NCBI GenBank assembly: GCA_026225555.1
Contig: JAMFSY010000003.1
Coordinates: 1 to 64,000 of the forward strand
Direction: 5' to 3'
DNA from: Methylacidiphilales bacterium
Lineage (GTDB): Bacteria > Verrucomicrobiota > Verrucomicrobiia > Methylacidiphilales > UBA1321
Length of the DNA: 64,000 bases
The translations under genes were made by a program, and so were the position numbers. Shown piece by piece: positions 1 to 8,304 of this stretch (its first letter is position 1; every line of letters starts with the position of its first letter). A model generated the notes under the pieces. The model was not told where the DNA came from. It worked only from the letters and a program-made list of their open reading frames with translations, and made no database searches.

Positions 1-108
1 CCCGTCGGTCGCCCCCCTCTTTTACCTCTGAAGAGGTTTTGCGGTCGAATTTTCCTGACAGATTCCTGACAGTCACGCGTTACTTCACCACTGAACTGCA
101 TTGATGCG

Positions 109-1101
109 CTAAGCGCTTATTCCAATAACCGCCGCGGGAATTTTCCTTGGACTGGCTTGGTGGATAAAATGGAGGGCAGACCGGGCATTGATATCGGCCA
201 GGTTGGAAATCGTAGAATCGTCCAGCTTGAGTTCCCGGCGTAAATTTTCAATCAACCGGGGCATCGGTACTGCCGAGCCGACCAGATGAGAACCATCGGG
301 AGATCGGGCCACCAAATCAGGACCGACCATCAGGTCCCACGGTCCCAATCGGTATCGCCCCTCTCCTAGACCCGCCGCTGACATCGCGTCGGTTGTGACG
401 ATGACTTTTTCGCTTGATCCAATCAGGTCGAGATAATTCCGCAGGGCAAAAAATGGGACATGAATCCCATCGGCAATAAAGCATAGCCAAAGATGTTCCC
501 GCAAGGAGAGCGCCCTTTGGATAATGTTATCATGGCGGGGCATGACCATGGGACATCCATTACCGAGATGAGTGAACATCGACAACCCGGCATCGATCGC
601 GCGCTTTAAATCATCGATGCCCGCGTTCGTGTGACCGGCGGAGACAACCACCTGGCGTTGAGTTAAAAAGGTGGTGATCTCCGCTCGCGGATCCTGCTCG
701 GGAGCCAGGGTGAAAAGACGGACGAGTCCCTCTCCCGCATCCAGCAGCCGGCCGGCCAGCCCAATCTGGGCCGGACGCATGGCCTGCAAAGGATGCGCGC
801 CGCGATACCCATCCCCGGGATTGAGAAAGGGGCCTTCGACATGGATGCCCCACACCATTTCATGGACCAAAGGGTCCTTCGATCGTAGCGAGACAAGACG
901 CCGAATACGCGCCGCCATCAGCTCGACGGAATCACTCACGATTGCAATCAGGATGCCGCGCAGACCGTGGGCCTTAAGCATTTCACAGGCACGATGAAGA
1001 TCGACGTCCTTCAGGTCATCCTGATTGAAGTCGACTCCACCGTAGCCGTTGATTTGGAGATCAAACCAACCCCTATCGTTCTTTCCGGATGAGATGGTCA
1101 A
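109..1101 (-). CDS. nagA: N-acetylglucosamine-6-phosphate deacetylase, short form
   Basis: Cytoplasmic amidohydrolase converting GlcNAc-6-P to GlcN-6-P plus acetate, the step before NagB. The family pattern is clear: FDLQINGYGGVDF (13-25) opens the barrel, GIHVEGPF carries metal ligand E89, SAGHTNA gives H157, THLGNG gives H178 and VTTDAM gives the catalytic D238. At 330 aa it is shorter than the usual ~380. It begins at the barrel and lacks the N-terminal strands of the small beta domain. The start is TTG at 1101, overlapping the nagB stop (TTGA); no in-frame ATG was found upstream before the reading frame runs into nagB. Last gene of the LacI-nagB-nagA operon. Family assignment is firm; whether the short form keeps full activity is not shown by sequence. 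Confidence 0.9.
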   Translation of the reverse strand: MTISSGKNDRGWFDLQINGYGGVDFNQDDLKDVDLHRACEMLKAHGLRGILIAIVSDSVELMAARIRRLVSLRSKDPLVHEMVWGIHVEGPFLNPGDGYRGAHPLQAMRPAQIGLAGRLLDAGEGLVRLFTLAPEQDPRAEITTFLTQRQVVVSAGHTNAGIDDLKRAIDAGLSMFTHLGNGCPMVMPRHDNIIQRALSLREHLWLCFIADGIHVPFFALRNYLDLIGSSEKVIVTTDAMSAAGLGEGRYRLGPWDLMVGPDLVARSPDGSHLVGSAVPMPRLIENLRRELKLDDSTISNLADINARSALHFIHQASPRKIPAAVIGISA

Positions 1102-1889
1102 TTTCGTTGCAAGAGTGATGCCGAGGCCGTGTCCAGAAAAACCTGGGTATGGGGATGCCGCTGCAGAATGGAAGCGGGAATCTGCGGCGTCACTTCGCCT
1201 TCCAGCGAATTTCGCACGGCGAGAGCTTTGCGCTCATCAGGCGCAGTGATGACGATGGCCTTCGCCTTCAAAATCTGACGGATGGACATGGAAATGGCGC
1301 GGCGGGGCACTTCGTCCAGACTCCGGAACCACCCCTCGCCCATCTGCTGGCGACGGCAGGCTTCATCCAGTTCGACGACGAGATAAGGCCGCTCGGTGTC
1401 GAAGTCCGCAGGAGGATCATTGAAGGCCAGGTGGGAATTCTCGCCGATTCCGGCAAAGCATACGTCCACCTCGACATTTTGGATTAACTCACTCAGGCGG
1501 ATGCATTCCTGCTCGGGATTCCCATCCCCCGCGACATAATGAAAAGCCCGCAATGGCACCGGAAGACAGCTGTGAAAGCGTTTCCATAAGTAGAGACGGA
1601 AAGAAGCCGGATGATTGATTGTCACTCCGACATACTCATCCAAATGAAAGGCGGTCACTTTCTCCCACGCGATATCCGATTCCTGGAGCAGCGCCTCGAT
1701 CATTTCGAATTGGGAAGCGCCGGTCGCAATAATGACATGGGCCGCGCCCTTGTTTGCGATGGCCTCACGGATCAAACCGGCGCCGTATTGGGCCGCCAAG
1801 CGCCCGTTGGTTTTTCGGTCGATTGAGATATGGGTTTTGATCAAGGAGCTCGAAGATTGAGCTGTAGGAGAAGAATTGGTCACTAGCAC
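1098..1889 (-). CDS. nagB: Glucosamine-6-phosphate deaminase
   Basis: Cytoplasmic enzyme turning glucosamine-6-P into fructose-6-P and ammonia, feeding amino sugars into glycolysis. Family motifs are present: an ATGAS phosphate-binding turn near residue 56, FHLDEYVG with D84/E85, and GIGENSHLAFNDP with catalytic H153. The position matching E. coli D141 is N151, as in some NagB homologues. Length (263 aa) is normal. The start chosen is GTG at 1889; GTG at 1883 is an alternative and neither has a good Shine-Dalgarno. The gene is 42 bp after the LacI gene and overlaps nagA by 4 nt, so co-transcription and coupling are likely. Confidence 0.92.
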   Translation of the reverse strand: MLVTNSSPTAQSSSSLIKTHISIDRKTNGRLAAQYGAGLIREAIANKGAAHVIIATGASQFEMIEALLQESDIAWEKVTAFHLDEYVGVTINHPASFRLYLWKRFHSCLPVPLRAFHYVAGDGNPEQECIRLSELIQNVEVDVCFAGIGENSHLAFNDPPADFDTERPYLVVELDEACRRQQMGEGWFRSLDEVPRRAISMSIRQILKAKAIVITAPDERKALAVRNSLEGEVTPQIPASILQRHPHTQVFLDTASASLLQRN

Positions 1890-1931
1890 GTGATAGTTGC
1901 TTTAGAGGGAAAGAGCAAGGATATTCCAGTC

Positions 1932-3071
1932 TCAACCACCCTTTTTTAACGGCTTCTTTTTCCCGCGATTCGCCACGGTGGCCCCGCAGGAACTCCGGAT
2001 GATCAGTTGACACGGAAACGCCCGGGCCGGATTCCGTTTTTTCAGCTTGGCGCCCCGGATCAAATCGAGGAGCGTGTCGATCGCTGTATAGGCCATCAAC
2101 TGGTTCGGCTGCCGGATAGTAGTCAGTGGAACCTCGCAGTATCTGCCCAGGGCGATATCGTCATAGCCCGTAATGGCCATCTGCTCCGGAACCGTGACCC
2201 CTTTTTCCCGACAGGCCCGAATGGCCCCGTAAGCCAGTTCATCGTTGCTGCAAAGGACCACGGTGGGAGGAACCTTTAGCGAGAGAATATCGTTCATGCC
2301 CTGCCGGCCTGTTTCAAAGGGATTGAACGGATCGTCGAAGAACGAGACTTTGGCAATCAGTCCTGATGGCTTGGAAAGTTCGGCTCTTTCGAAAATCGAA
2401 ACCATCCGTCCTTTTGCCCCACGGATGGCGGCTTCAAATCCGCGCAACCGATCACCGGCTGCCCATGTATAGGTACGGGGATGAATCGCCGTTTGGGAAA
2501 GAGGAAGCATCAAGGCCAGGCGTCGATGGCCCAGCCCCATAAGGTGGCGGGTCATTTCAAAATAGGCCTGGCAGGCGTCTCCGCGAAAATGCGGTGCCCA
2601 GCTCAATGGATTCCCACTTAGCGCGACGACGGGAATTTCTGCCGCCCGGAATTGCTCCAGCACCTGGAGAGCACCCGGATCATTCAGACCCGCGATCACA
2701 ACTCCCTCCACCCGGGCATCGATCATCGAGAGACAGGTCGGCTGAATGGAATCCGTACTCCAGGAAAGATCGGCGGAAAGGACCTCAAAGCCCGCGCGAC
2801 GCAGGGCCGCCGTTGCGTGGAAGGCCCGTTCCGCGGCGACTTGAAGCAGTCCGCCAAAATGCAGCAGCCCGACGAGTCCGCTCTTTCCCCCACGCATCAC
2901 CCGGGCATAGCGATCCGCACGGTAATTCCATTTTTCCGCTGCCTTCGCGACTCGCTGCCGGGTTTCCTCCGTCAACTTGATCGGCGAAGCGGGATTGAGG
3001 GCCGCCGCCACCGTCGAGCGGGAGATCCCCAGCCTCCTGGCGAGTTCGCTTTGCGTAATTCTGGGTTTCAA
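1932..3071 (-). CDS. LacI/PurR-family transcriptional regulator
   Basis: One-component regulator: N-terminal LacI helix-turn-helix (residues ~4-30, ITQSELARRLGISRSTVAAA) followed by the hinge region and a periplasmic-binding-protein-like sensor domain (~65-350), 379 aa. The sensor region shows typical blocks (GVVIAGLNDP, GYDDIALGRYCEVPLTTIRQP). It is the first gene of the operon with nagB and nagA, so it probably represses this operon in response to an amino sugar or its phosphate. The effector is inferred from context only. The C-terminus is short and basic (GKKKPLKKGG). Confidence 0.88.
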   Translation of the reverse strand: MKPRITQSELARRLGISRSTVAAALNPASPIKLTEETRQRVAKAAEKWNYRADRYARVMRGGKSGLVGLLHFGGLLQVAAERAFHATAALRRAGFEVLSADLSWSTDSIQPTCLSMIDARVEGVVIAGLNDPGALQVLEQFRAAEIPVVALSGNPLSWAPHFRGDACQAYFEMTRHLMGLGHRRLALMLPLSQTAIHPRTYTWAAGDRLRGFEAAIRGAKGRMVSIFERAELSKPSGLIAKVSFFDDPFNPFETGRQGMNDILSLKVPPTVVLCSNDELAYGAIRACREKGVTVPEQMAITGYDDIALGRYCEVPLTTIRQPNQLMAYTAIDTLLDLIRGAKLKKRNPARAFPCQLIIRSSCGATVANRGKKKPLKKGG

Positions 3072-3126
3072 GGCGTGCCGAGTCTAATGTCCGTGAGCCC
3101 CTTGTTCAACGACCTTGTCCGGGCGA

Positions 3127-3249
3127 TTAAATCAGCTCGCTCAGGCGCGTGGCGTTGGGATTTAACTTCACCAGATCGCCGATCTTTACCGGCTGGCCCG
3201 AGGCATCGATTGGTTGGCTGCCGCACCTATCAGGAGCGAAGCTGCGCAT
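3127..3249 (-). CDS. Possible 40-aa small ORF or gene remnant
   Basis: A 40-codon frame, ATG at 3249 and TAA at 3127, encodes a peptide ending VKIGDLVKLNPNATRLSELI, which looks more like real protein than random translation. No Shine-Dalgarno precedes the ATG and an in-frame TAG lies seven codons upstream. It could be the 3' remnant of a lost gene or a small gene. It lies 55 bp upstream of the LacI gene on the same strand. No function is recognised. Confidence 0.25.
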   Translation of the reverse strand: MRSFAPDRCGSQPIDASGQPVKIGDLVKLNPNATRLSELI

Positions 3250-3648
3250 GGCTTTTGCCCAGACCTAGCCGCGGGTTAATTATGAGGAATTACAGAGCTA
3301 CCCCAAATCACATCTAACCTCCATTTAATCCGCCAGGTTTCGGTTCACTCCTTCAGTATAACAACATTAAGAATGTTTCATCCCAGCGGAGGCATGAATC
3401 ATGCAGGACTGCGCTTATGAAAGAGATTCTGCGCATTGATTGACTCGTTTATATAATCGTTTTCCTTATTAGGAATCCATGAAAGCAATTGCGTTATGAT
3501 CGAGTTTTGCCTCCCAGTTTTTTGGGCAGATTGATGCCGGTACGTGAGCTCAAAAAGCACAAATTGATCTTAATTCCCTCAAAGGGAGTAAAGCTCGATA
3601 GATCTATCTCTGCCGTCCTTGTCATTGATGTATCTGAAAGCTCCCACG
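3250..3648. other. Intergenic region, no gene seen
   Basis: About 400 bp, AT-richer than its surroundings, between the leftward LacI region and the 3' end of the metal repressor. Promoter-like AT stretches occur (for example TATAAT-like bases near 3450), but no pair of hexamers with normal spacing is convincing. A 62-codon plus-strand frame (3489-3677) has no recognisable features. Confidence 0.5.
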
Positions 3649-3999
3649 TTATTCCACGTATCTTTCCAAGACGGTAAGCAACTCACGCAATTTCTTTTGT
3701 CCTTCTTTGGGATCGGACGCCCCTGCAATGCATTCATGGGCGTGTTGGTGAATGACCACTTCGGCAAAGGACTTGAGGGCTTTGCGAGCTGAAACAATTT
3801 GGTTCAGCACATCGACGCAATCTCGGTCGTCCCGGACCATATGTTCGACGGATTGCAGTTGTCCGATGATTTTCCGCAGTCGAATCTCCAAAGAGCGTTT
3901 TTCATTAGATCCATGGACATGTTTGGAAGAGGCAGCCATTTGCACAGGATAGACTGTACCAATTTCTTTGCAAAGTTTATGCTTGGTCATAAGGGGCAT
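3649..3999 (-). CDS. CsoR/RcnR-family metal-sensing repressor
   Basis: Small all-helical DNA-binding repressor (DUF156 family) that releases its promoter on binding metal. Numbering from the longest frame (TTG at 4017), the ligands visible are C67, H92 and C96. The C-x24-H-x3-C spacing equals that of CsoR (C36/H61/C65) and of the nickel sensor InrS, not the His-rich set of E. coli RcnR. Additional H90 and H94 flank the site. I place the start at ATG 3999, because a GGAGG lies about 10 nt upstream; ATG at 3990 or 3939 remain possible. The gene is divergent from rcnA with only ~17 bp between starts, so it presumably controls rcnA. Nickel or cobalt is the likely signal from context; copper cannot be excluded from ligands alone. 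Confidence 0.85.
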   Translation of the reverse strand: MPLMTKHKLCKEIGTVYPVQMAASSKHVHGSNEKRSLEIRLRKIIGQLQSVEHMVRDDRDCVDVLNQIVSARKALKSFAEVVIHQHAHECIAGASDPKEGQKKLRELLTVLERYVE

Positions 4000-4016
4000 G
4001 GGGGCATAGTCCTCCA

Positions 4017-5129
4017 ATGAGTAGTTTTCAGGATTTAGTGCAACAAGGATCGCTCCACGCTTGGTTTTATATCCCCACGGCCGTTCTTCTCGGAGCCTTG
4101 CATGGTTTGGAGCCGGGACATTCCAAGACCATGATGGCAGCCTTTATCATTGCGATCCGCGGCACCGTGCTACAAGCCGTGCTTCTGGGGCTCTGTGCCG
4201 CCTTTTCACATAGTCTGATTATTTGGCTCCTAGCGGTTACCGCGCTCCATTACGGTAGCCAGTTCAACGCTGAATCCACCGAACCTTATTTCCAATTGGT
4301 CTCGGCTTTCGTGATCCTAGCTCTCGCTTTGTGGATGGCTTGGAGAACTTACAGGGACATCAAGGCTGAATCCGGACATGACCATCATCACGGCGAACAT
4401 GCCGAAGAGCATTGGATTCAAACCGGACATGGTTCGGTAAAGCTTGAGGTCTTCGAGGAAGGCGTACCGCCGGTCTTTCGGTTGAAATTCTACGATCATG
4501 GTACTCCAGCAAAGCTCCCCGAGGCCCAAGCAGTTTCTTTGGAAACCCTGCGTCCGGACGGCACGATCCAGGTCTTTGCGTTGAACCCAAAGGAAGACTG
4601 TCTGGAATCGACCACCTCGATTCCAGAGCCGCATCAGTTTACCGTGACCCTACGACTGTCCCATGGCGATCACGCTCATAGTTATGTCATTGAGGTCGTT
4701 GAAGGCCATTCTCATTCCCATGAGCCACATGGAGAGGGCTATCAGGATGCGCATGAACTCGCTCATGCTACCGAAATCGAAAAACGGTTTGCAAACCGAA
4801 CCGTCACCAATGGACAGATCGCTCTCTTCGGCCTCACCGGCGGACTTTTGCCCTGTCCGGCTGCGTTCACCATTGTGCTGGTCTGCCTACAGTTGAAGCG
4901 CTTCGCCTTGGGAATTTTCATGGTTCTCTCCTTTAGCGCGGGCTTGGCATTTACGCTTGTGGCCACAGGCGCGCTTGCGGCCTGGAGCTTGCGCCATGCT
5001 GAAAAGAGATTCAGCGGGTTTGGAAAAATCGCTCGCAAACTCCCTTATCTATCGAGTGCGATTTTAATTTTGATGGCCTTCTATATTGGGTTTCAGGGTT
5101 GGTGGCATCTGACTTCCGGCCACCAATAA
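4017..5129 (+). CDS. rcnA: RcnA-type nickel/cobalt efflux protein with enlarged loop
   Basis: Inner-membrane exporter of Ni(II)/Co(II). The N-terminus matches E. coli RcnA closely (LLGALHGLEPGHSKTMMAAF, residues 24-43), which fixes the ATG at 4017. The second half also matches (YQDAHELAHATEIEKRF, then LFGLTGGLLPCPAAFTIVL). About six membrane segments flank a central soluble region of ~140 residues (115-260). This region has His clusters at both ends (HDHHHGEH, 121-128; HGDHAHS and HSHSHEPHG, ~216-239) and between them a ~90-residue non-repetitive, strand-rich section. E. coli RcnA is 274 aa with only a His-rich loop, so this version (370 aa) carries an inserted domain. Divergent from its probable repressor. 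Confidence 0.9.
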   Translation: MSSFQDLVQQGSLHAWFYIPTAVLLGALHGLEPGHSKTMMAAFIIAIRGTVLQAVLLGLCAAFSHSLIIWLLAVTALHYGSQFNAESTEPYFQLVSAFVILALALWMAWRTYRDIKAESGHDHHHGEHAEEHWIQTGHGSVKLEVFEEGVPPVFRLKFYDHGTPAKLPEAQAVSLETLRPDGTIQVFALNPKEDCLESTTSIPEPHQFTVTLRLSHGDHAHSYVIEVVEGHSHSHEPHGEGYQDAHELAHATEIEKRFANRTVTNGQIALFGLTGGLLPCPAAFTIVLVCLQLKRFALGIFMVLSFSAGLAFTLVATGALAAWSLRHAEKRFSGFGKIARKLPYLSSAILILMAFYIGFQGWWHLTSGHQ

Positions 5130-5248
5130 TGGCGCGCTCAAAATGAAGGCGCCTGTTTCTCGCCCTTGAAAGGCCAAGTTATTTACGTAAAAAGCGTTTT
5201 ACGCAAGCCGCGTATTTGTAAGCCGCCCGGCGAAAAGGCCGCGCAGGA

Positions 5249-5271
5249 GCACAGGGGTATTTCTCCTGTGC
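5249..5271. other. Hairpin downstream of rcnA and of the PEP-CTERM gene
   Basis: GCACAGGGG (5249-5257), loop TATTT, CTCCTGTGC (5263-5271) forms a nine-pair stem with one G-U pair, between the convergent ends of rcnA (5129) and the PEP-CTERM gene (5371). There is no T-run on either side, so it is not a classical terminator, though its position fits a transcript end. Confidence 0.4.
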
Positions 5272-5370
5272 GTGAAAAAGCTTACGCCGTCTAGCTCCGC
5301 CTCGAAGCACCTGAAAGGTTTCTCATTTCGACTGTGCCGAGGCCAGAGATCGCGGCTCCGAGAGAGAGTT

Positions 5371-8082
5371 TTAAACGCCAATTTGCCGACGACGGAATTG
5401 GTAGCACGCCAGGACCACCCCGCCGCCGAGCAGGAGCATCCAGGTGCTGGGCTCGGGCACGGCCGCGGTGATATCCAGTTGGATCAAGTCGTCGGCGGTA
5501 TCATCAATGAAAGTATAGTTAAAGCCCGCCTGCTCATTGGCCACACTCAGGCTGCCGATGCCCGCGCCGTTCAGCGAGGAATAGCTCATGATGTCATAGA
5601 TTCCGACCTTGTCGAAGGCCGTGACCGTGCCTTCCTGGTAGAGATTGAAACTGCCGCCATTGAGCGTCAGGGCGCCGGTTACCGCCGTAAAATCATTGGC
5701 GGTGTTGTTGAATTCGTAATCGAGAATCGAGCCCGAAGTCAGGGTGAGACTGGCCGTGGTGATGGTCCCGACGCCGCCATTGCCGGCAGCGAGGTGACCG
5801 CCGCTTTCAATCGTCAGCGCTCCCCCGATCATGCCCTGCACGTTGGCGGCGTAGACACCCAACGTGGCCGAGCCGTTCGAGGTTGTTGCCCCCGTGTTGT
5901 TGCCGCCGCTGATGGTGGCGCCAGTCTGCACATCGACCGCGCCGGTGCCGGTAGCCGAAGAACCGGCGGCGGTGTTGTTCACATTGAGGTTACCGCCTTG
6001 CACGATCGTACCGCCGGTATACGTATTGGCACCCGTCAGGGCCAGTGTACCGGTGTCGGTCTTGACCAGAGTGCCAGGAATTGAGGAATTTTGATTGGTG
6101 ATCGCCCCGGCGACAGTCAGGGTATTCGTCCCCGTCACGTCAATGGTGCCGGTGTTGCCGATTTCCACGCCGCGATTTTCCGCCCCTGCCGTCACATTAT
6201 ATAACCCAAAAGTCGCCGTGGCTTCGAGGGTTCCGTTGTTGATGATAACCTGGGTGTTGGCTTGGGCCGCATTGCCCAGGTTGGCGTCCTTTGAAACACT
6301 AAGGACGCCTCCATCGATATAAGTATTGCCGAGATAGGTATTGCTGGCCCCGAGCGTCAATGTTCCAGCCCCGCTCTTGGTCAGGCTGTTGCTGGTACTG
6401 GCGCTACCGGCTCCGACCACCGAATTGATGGTCAGGCTGTCCGCGGCCGAATCGGTGCGGAAAACGAGCCCCGTGGAACCAGTCACCGCAATCGCGGCGC
6501 CGCTGATCACCGTCGCTCCCCCACCCGAGCGCAGCAAGCCGCCGGATAGCGTGAGGTTTCCGGTCAGGGTCAGGTCATTTTCGGATGTCCCCGTGAATTG
6601 AATTGTGTTCTCCGAGGCCGCGGCCTGCCCGGTGATCGAGGAGTTGACCTGATAGTTGTTGGTCGCGTTGTTGGTCATGGTCGCGCCGGCATTGCTGATG
6701 ACGAACGTGGCGTCCGTTCCGTAGACCGCCGCGCGGACAAAGGGGGTTGAGCCTGTCGTGTCCACGTAGGCGTAACTGGATCCATTGAAGAAATCACCCG
6801 CAGAGAGCATTCCCGCGGTGGCAGTAGTCACGTAAATGCCGTTAGTGCTGCCATTCGTGCCGCCGGTCACGATAAAGTTACGGGTGGCCCCCTGGCTGCG
6901 CGCAGTCAACGATGCAAGGGTAAGAGCGGCACTTGAGGCTCCGCCTTTGATCGTTTGAATGGTGTTGTCGCCGAGAGAGGCGGCATTCGCTCCAAAGTTC
7001 TGCGATTTCGCCACGGCGGCGCTGTTGGTATTATCGTAGAGGAAGGTGCCGCCGAAGAGGTTCAGCGCCGAGGTGCCCAAGATCGAGCCCGTGCTGCCAT
7101 CGAGATCCAGAACGCCGTTCCCGACCAGGGTATTGCCGTTGTAAGTATTGGTCCCCGACAAAGTCAGGGTTCCCGAGCCGATTTTTGTTAGATGGAAGGT
7201 GCCGCCCGTAGCGCTATTGATGATATTGCCCGCGAACGTGCCATTAGTGGTCTCATTGATGGTCAGAGTCGAACCGCCCAAGCTGATTTGGCTGTCGATG
7301 GTCGTTCCGGCCACACCACTCAGGTTGTTGACGGTGGCAGTTCCCGAGGCAAAATTCCAGAAGGCTCCGCTGCCAACCAAGGTCACGCTTGAGCTATTTC
7401 CAAAAGCCTTGCCCGATTTCACCCGGGTGTTCGCTTCAATCGTGGTCGCCCCCGTATAGGTGTTCGCAACCGCCAGAATAATCTGCCCGGTGCTGGCGGC
7501 GGCGCCGCTGTTGGTCAGATCCAAGGTTCCGGAACCGGTGATTACGGAACCGATATCAATGGTCTGATTCCCGTTCTGATCAATCGTGCCTCCACCCGAA
7601 AGCAGGGTAAGCGTGTTTCCGGTGACCTCGTTATTGCTCGTAATCGCCGTAATTGTTCCATCATTGAGGCTAAGGTTGTTGATCGTGTAGACGGAGGTCG
7701 CGGGCGTGGCTGCATAGTTCCCAATGCCATTCAGCCCGAGAACGCTGCCAGCCGTTGATCCATCTCCAATGGTAAGAGAATCTCCACCAAAGGTCGTATT
7801 CACGTTCGTATGAGGAGTCAGAAGCGTATCCCCGATCACGAAATAGCTATTCCCGGCCCCGGGTGCTACGGCATTCGACCAGTTTCCTGCTGCATTGAAG
7901 CTGCTGTTGGGGCTCGTGTCTGAGGCCGTCAGGGTCACGGGGGCGGCCTGCGCACTAGAACAGCAAACGACCTGCCCTAAGGCGAGGAGAGCCCCCACCG
8001 CGACAGCACCGTGGAGGCGACTTGAAAAGATTCGGCTGGTAAAAACGCTCAGGTTGTTACAGATGGTCTTGGGATTTTTCAT
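5371..8082 (-). CDS. Secreted beta-strand-repeat protein with PEP-CTERM sorting signal
   Basis: Large exported surface or matrix protein (903 aa). Signal peptide 1-47 with an AQA/AP cleavage site. The body is Gly/Thr/Asn-rich with autotransporter-associated beta-strand repeats, visible as GSGTLTLSGTNTYNGNT, GAGTLTLGASNTYLGNT and DTGTLALTGANTYTGGT. It ends in a PEP-CTERM tail: VPEPSTW at 875-881, a hydrophobic stretch, then RRR. By family knowledge such tails are recognised by exosortase/EpsH-type enzymes; none is in this window. No autotransporter barrel is present. It lies 222 bp after Verru_Chthon A on the same strand, the arrangement known for this cassette, so it may be a substrate or partner of the pseudopilins. 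Confidence 0.88.
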   Translation of the reverse strand: MKNPKTICNNLSVFTSRIFSSRLHGAVAVGALLALGQVVCCSSAQAAPVTLTASDTSPNSSFNAAGNWSNAVAPGAGNSYFVIGDTLLTPHTNVNTTFGGDSLTIGDGSTAGSVLGLNGIGNYAATPATSVYTINNLSLNDGTITAITSNNEVTGNTLTLLSGGGTIDQNGNQTIDIGSVITGSGTLDLTNSGAAASTGQIILAVANTYTGATTIEANTRVKSGKAFGNSSSVTLVGSGAFWNFASGTATVNNLSGVAGTTIDSQISLGGSTLTINETTNGTFAGNIINSATGGTFHLTKIGSGTLTLSGTNTYNGNTLVGNGVLDLDGSTGSILGTSALNLFGGTFLYDNTNSAAVAKSQNFGANAASLGDNTIQTIKGGASSAALTLASLTARSQGATRNFIVTGGTNGSTNGIYVTTATAGMLSAGDFFNGSSYAYVDTTGSTPFVRAAVYGTDATFVISNAGATMTNNATNNYQVNSSITGQAAASENTIQFTGTSENDLTLTGNLTLSGGLLRSGGGATVISGAAIAVTGSTGLVFRTDSAADSLTINSVVGAGSASTSNSLTKSGAGTLTLGASNTYLGNTYIDGGVLSVSKDANLGNAAQANTQVIINNGTLEATATFGLYNVTAGAENRGVEIGNTGTIDVTGTNTLTVAGAITNQNSSIPGTLVKTDTGTLALTGANTYTGGTIVQGGNLNVNNTAAGSSATGTGAVDVQTGATISGGNNTGATTSNGSATLGVYAANVQGMIGGALTIESGGHLAAGNGGVGTITTASLTLTSGSILDYEFNNTANDFTAVTGALTLNGGSFNLYQEGTVTAFDKVGIYDIMSYSSLNGAGIGSLSVANEQAGFNYTFIDDTADDLIQLDITAAVPEPSTWMLLLGGGVVLACYQFRRRQIGV

Positions 8083-8122
8083 GGGGGAAGAGAGAGGCCA
8101 GTGAGGTGTTAAACCGGTTGCT

Positions 8123-8173
8123 CTATAACAGATAGCAGTGCAGATTGTTAGCTAAAGAAGGCGACAACGTCAA
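8123..8173 (-). promoter_or_regulatory. Candidate promoter of the PEP-CTERM gene
   Basis: Two overlapping sigma70-like options read leftwards: TTGACG (8168-8173), 17 nt, TAACAA (8145-8150); or CTAACA (8146-8151), 17 nt, TTATAG (8123-8128). The second -10 lies in CTATAACAGAT (plus strand, 8123-8133), a sequence echoed in the 27.8 kb divergent promoter. A separate promoter would let this gene be expressed apart from the pseudopilin cassette. Confidence 0.3.
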
Positions 8174-8304
8174 CGCTTTTTTCGTCTTTTTAAAGAATAG
8201 ATTTACCGGTTTCCATAATCCCGGCATGGAGAAGAGTCGGAGCGTTGAAAAAGAAATTTGATTCGGCGGCGGGCTTATTTTTCATGATCTTTTTCGTCAT
8301 CCAA

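Noticed and set aside
25-44. Short hairpin ACCTC-TGAA-GAGGT followed by TTTT near the window start
   Set aside because: Only a five-pair stem and oriented away from the nagA transcript; too weak to call a terminator.
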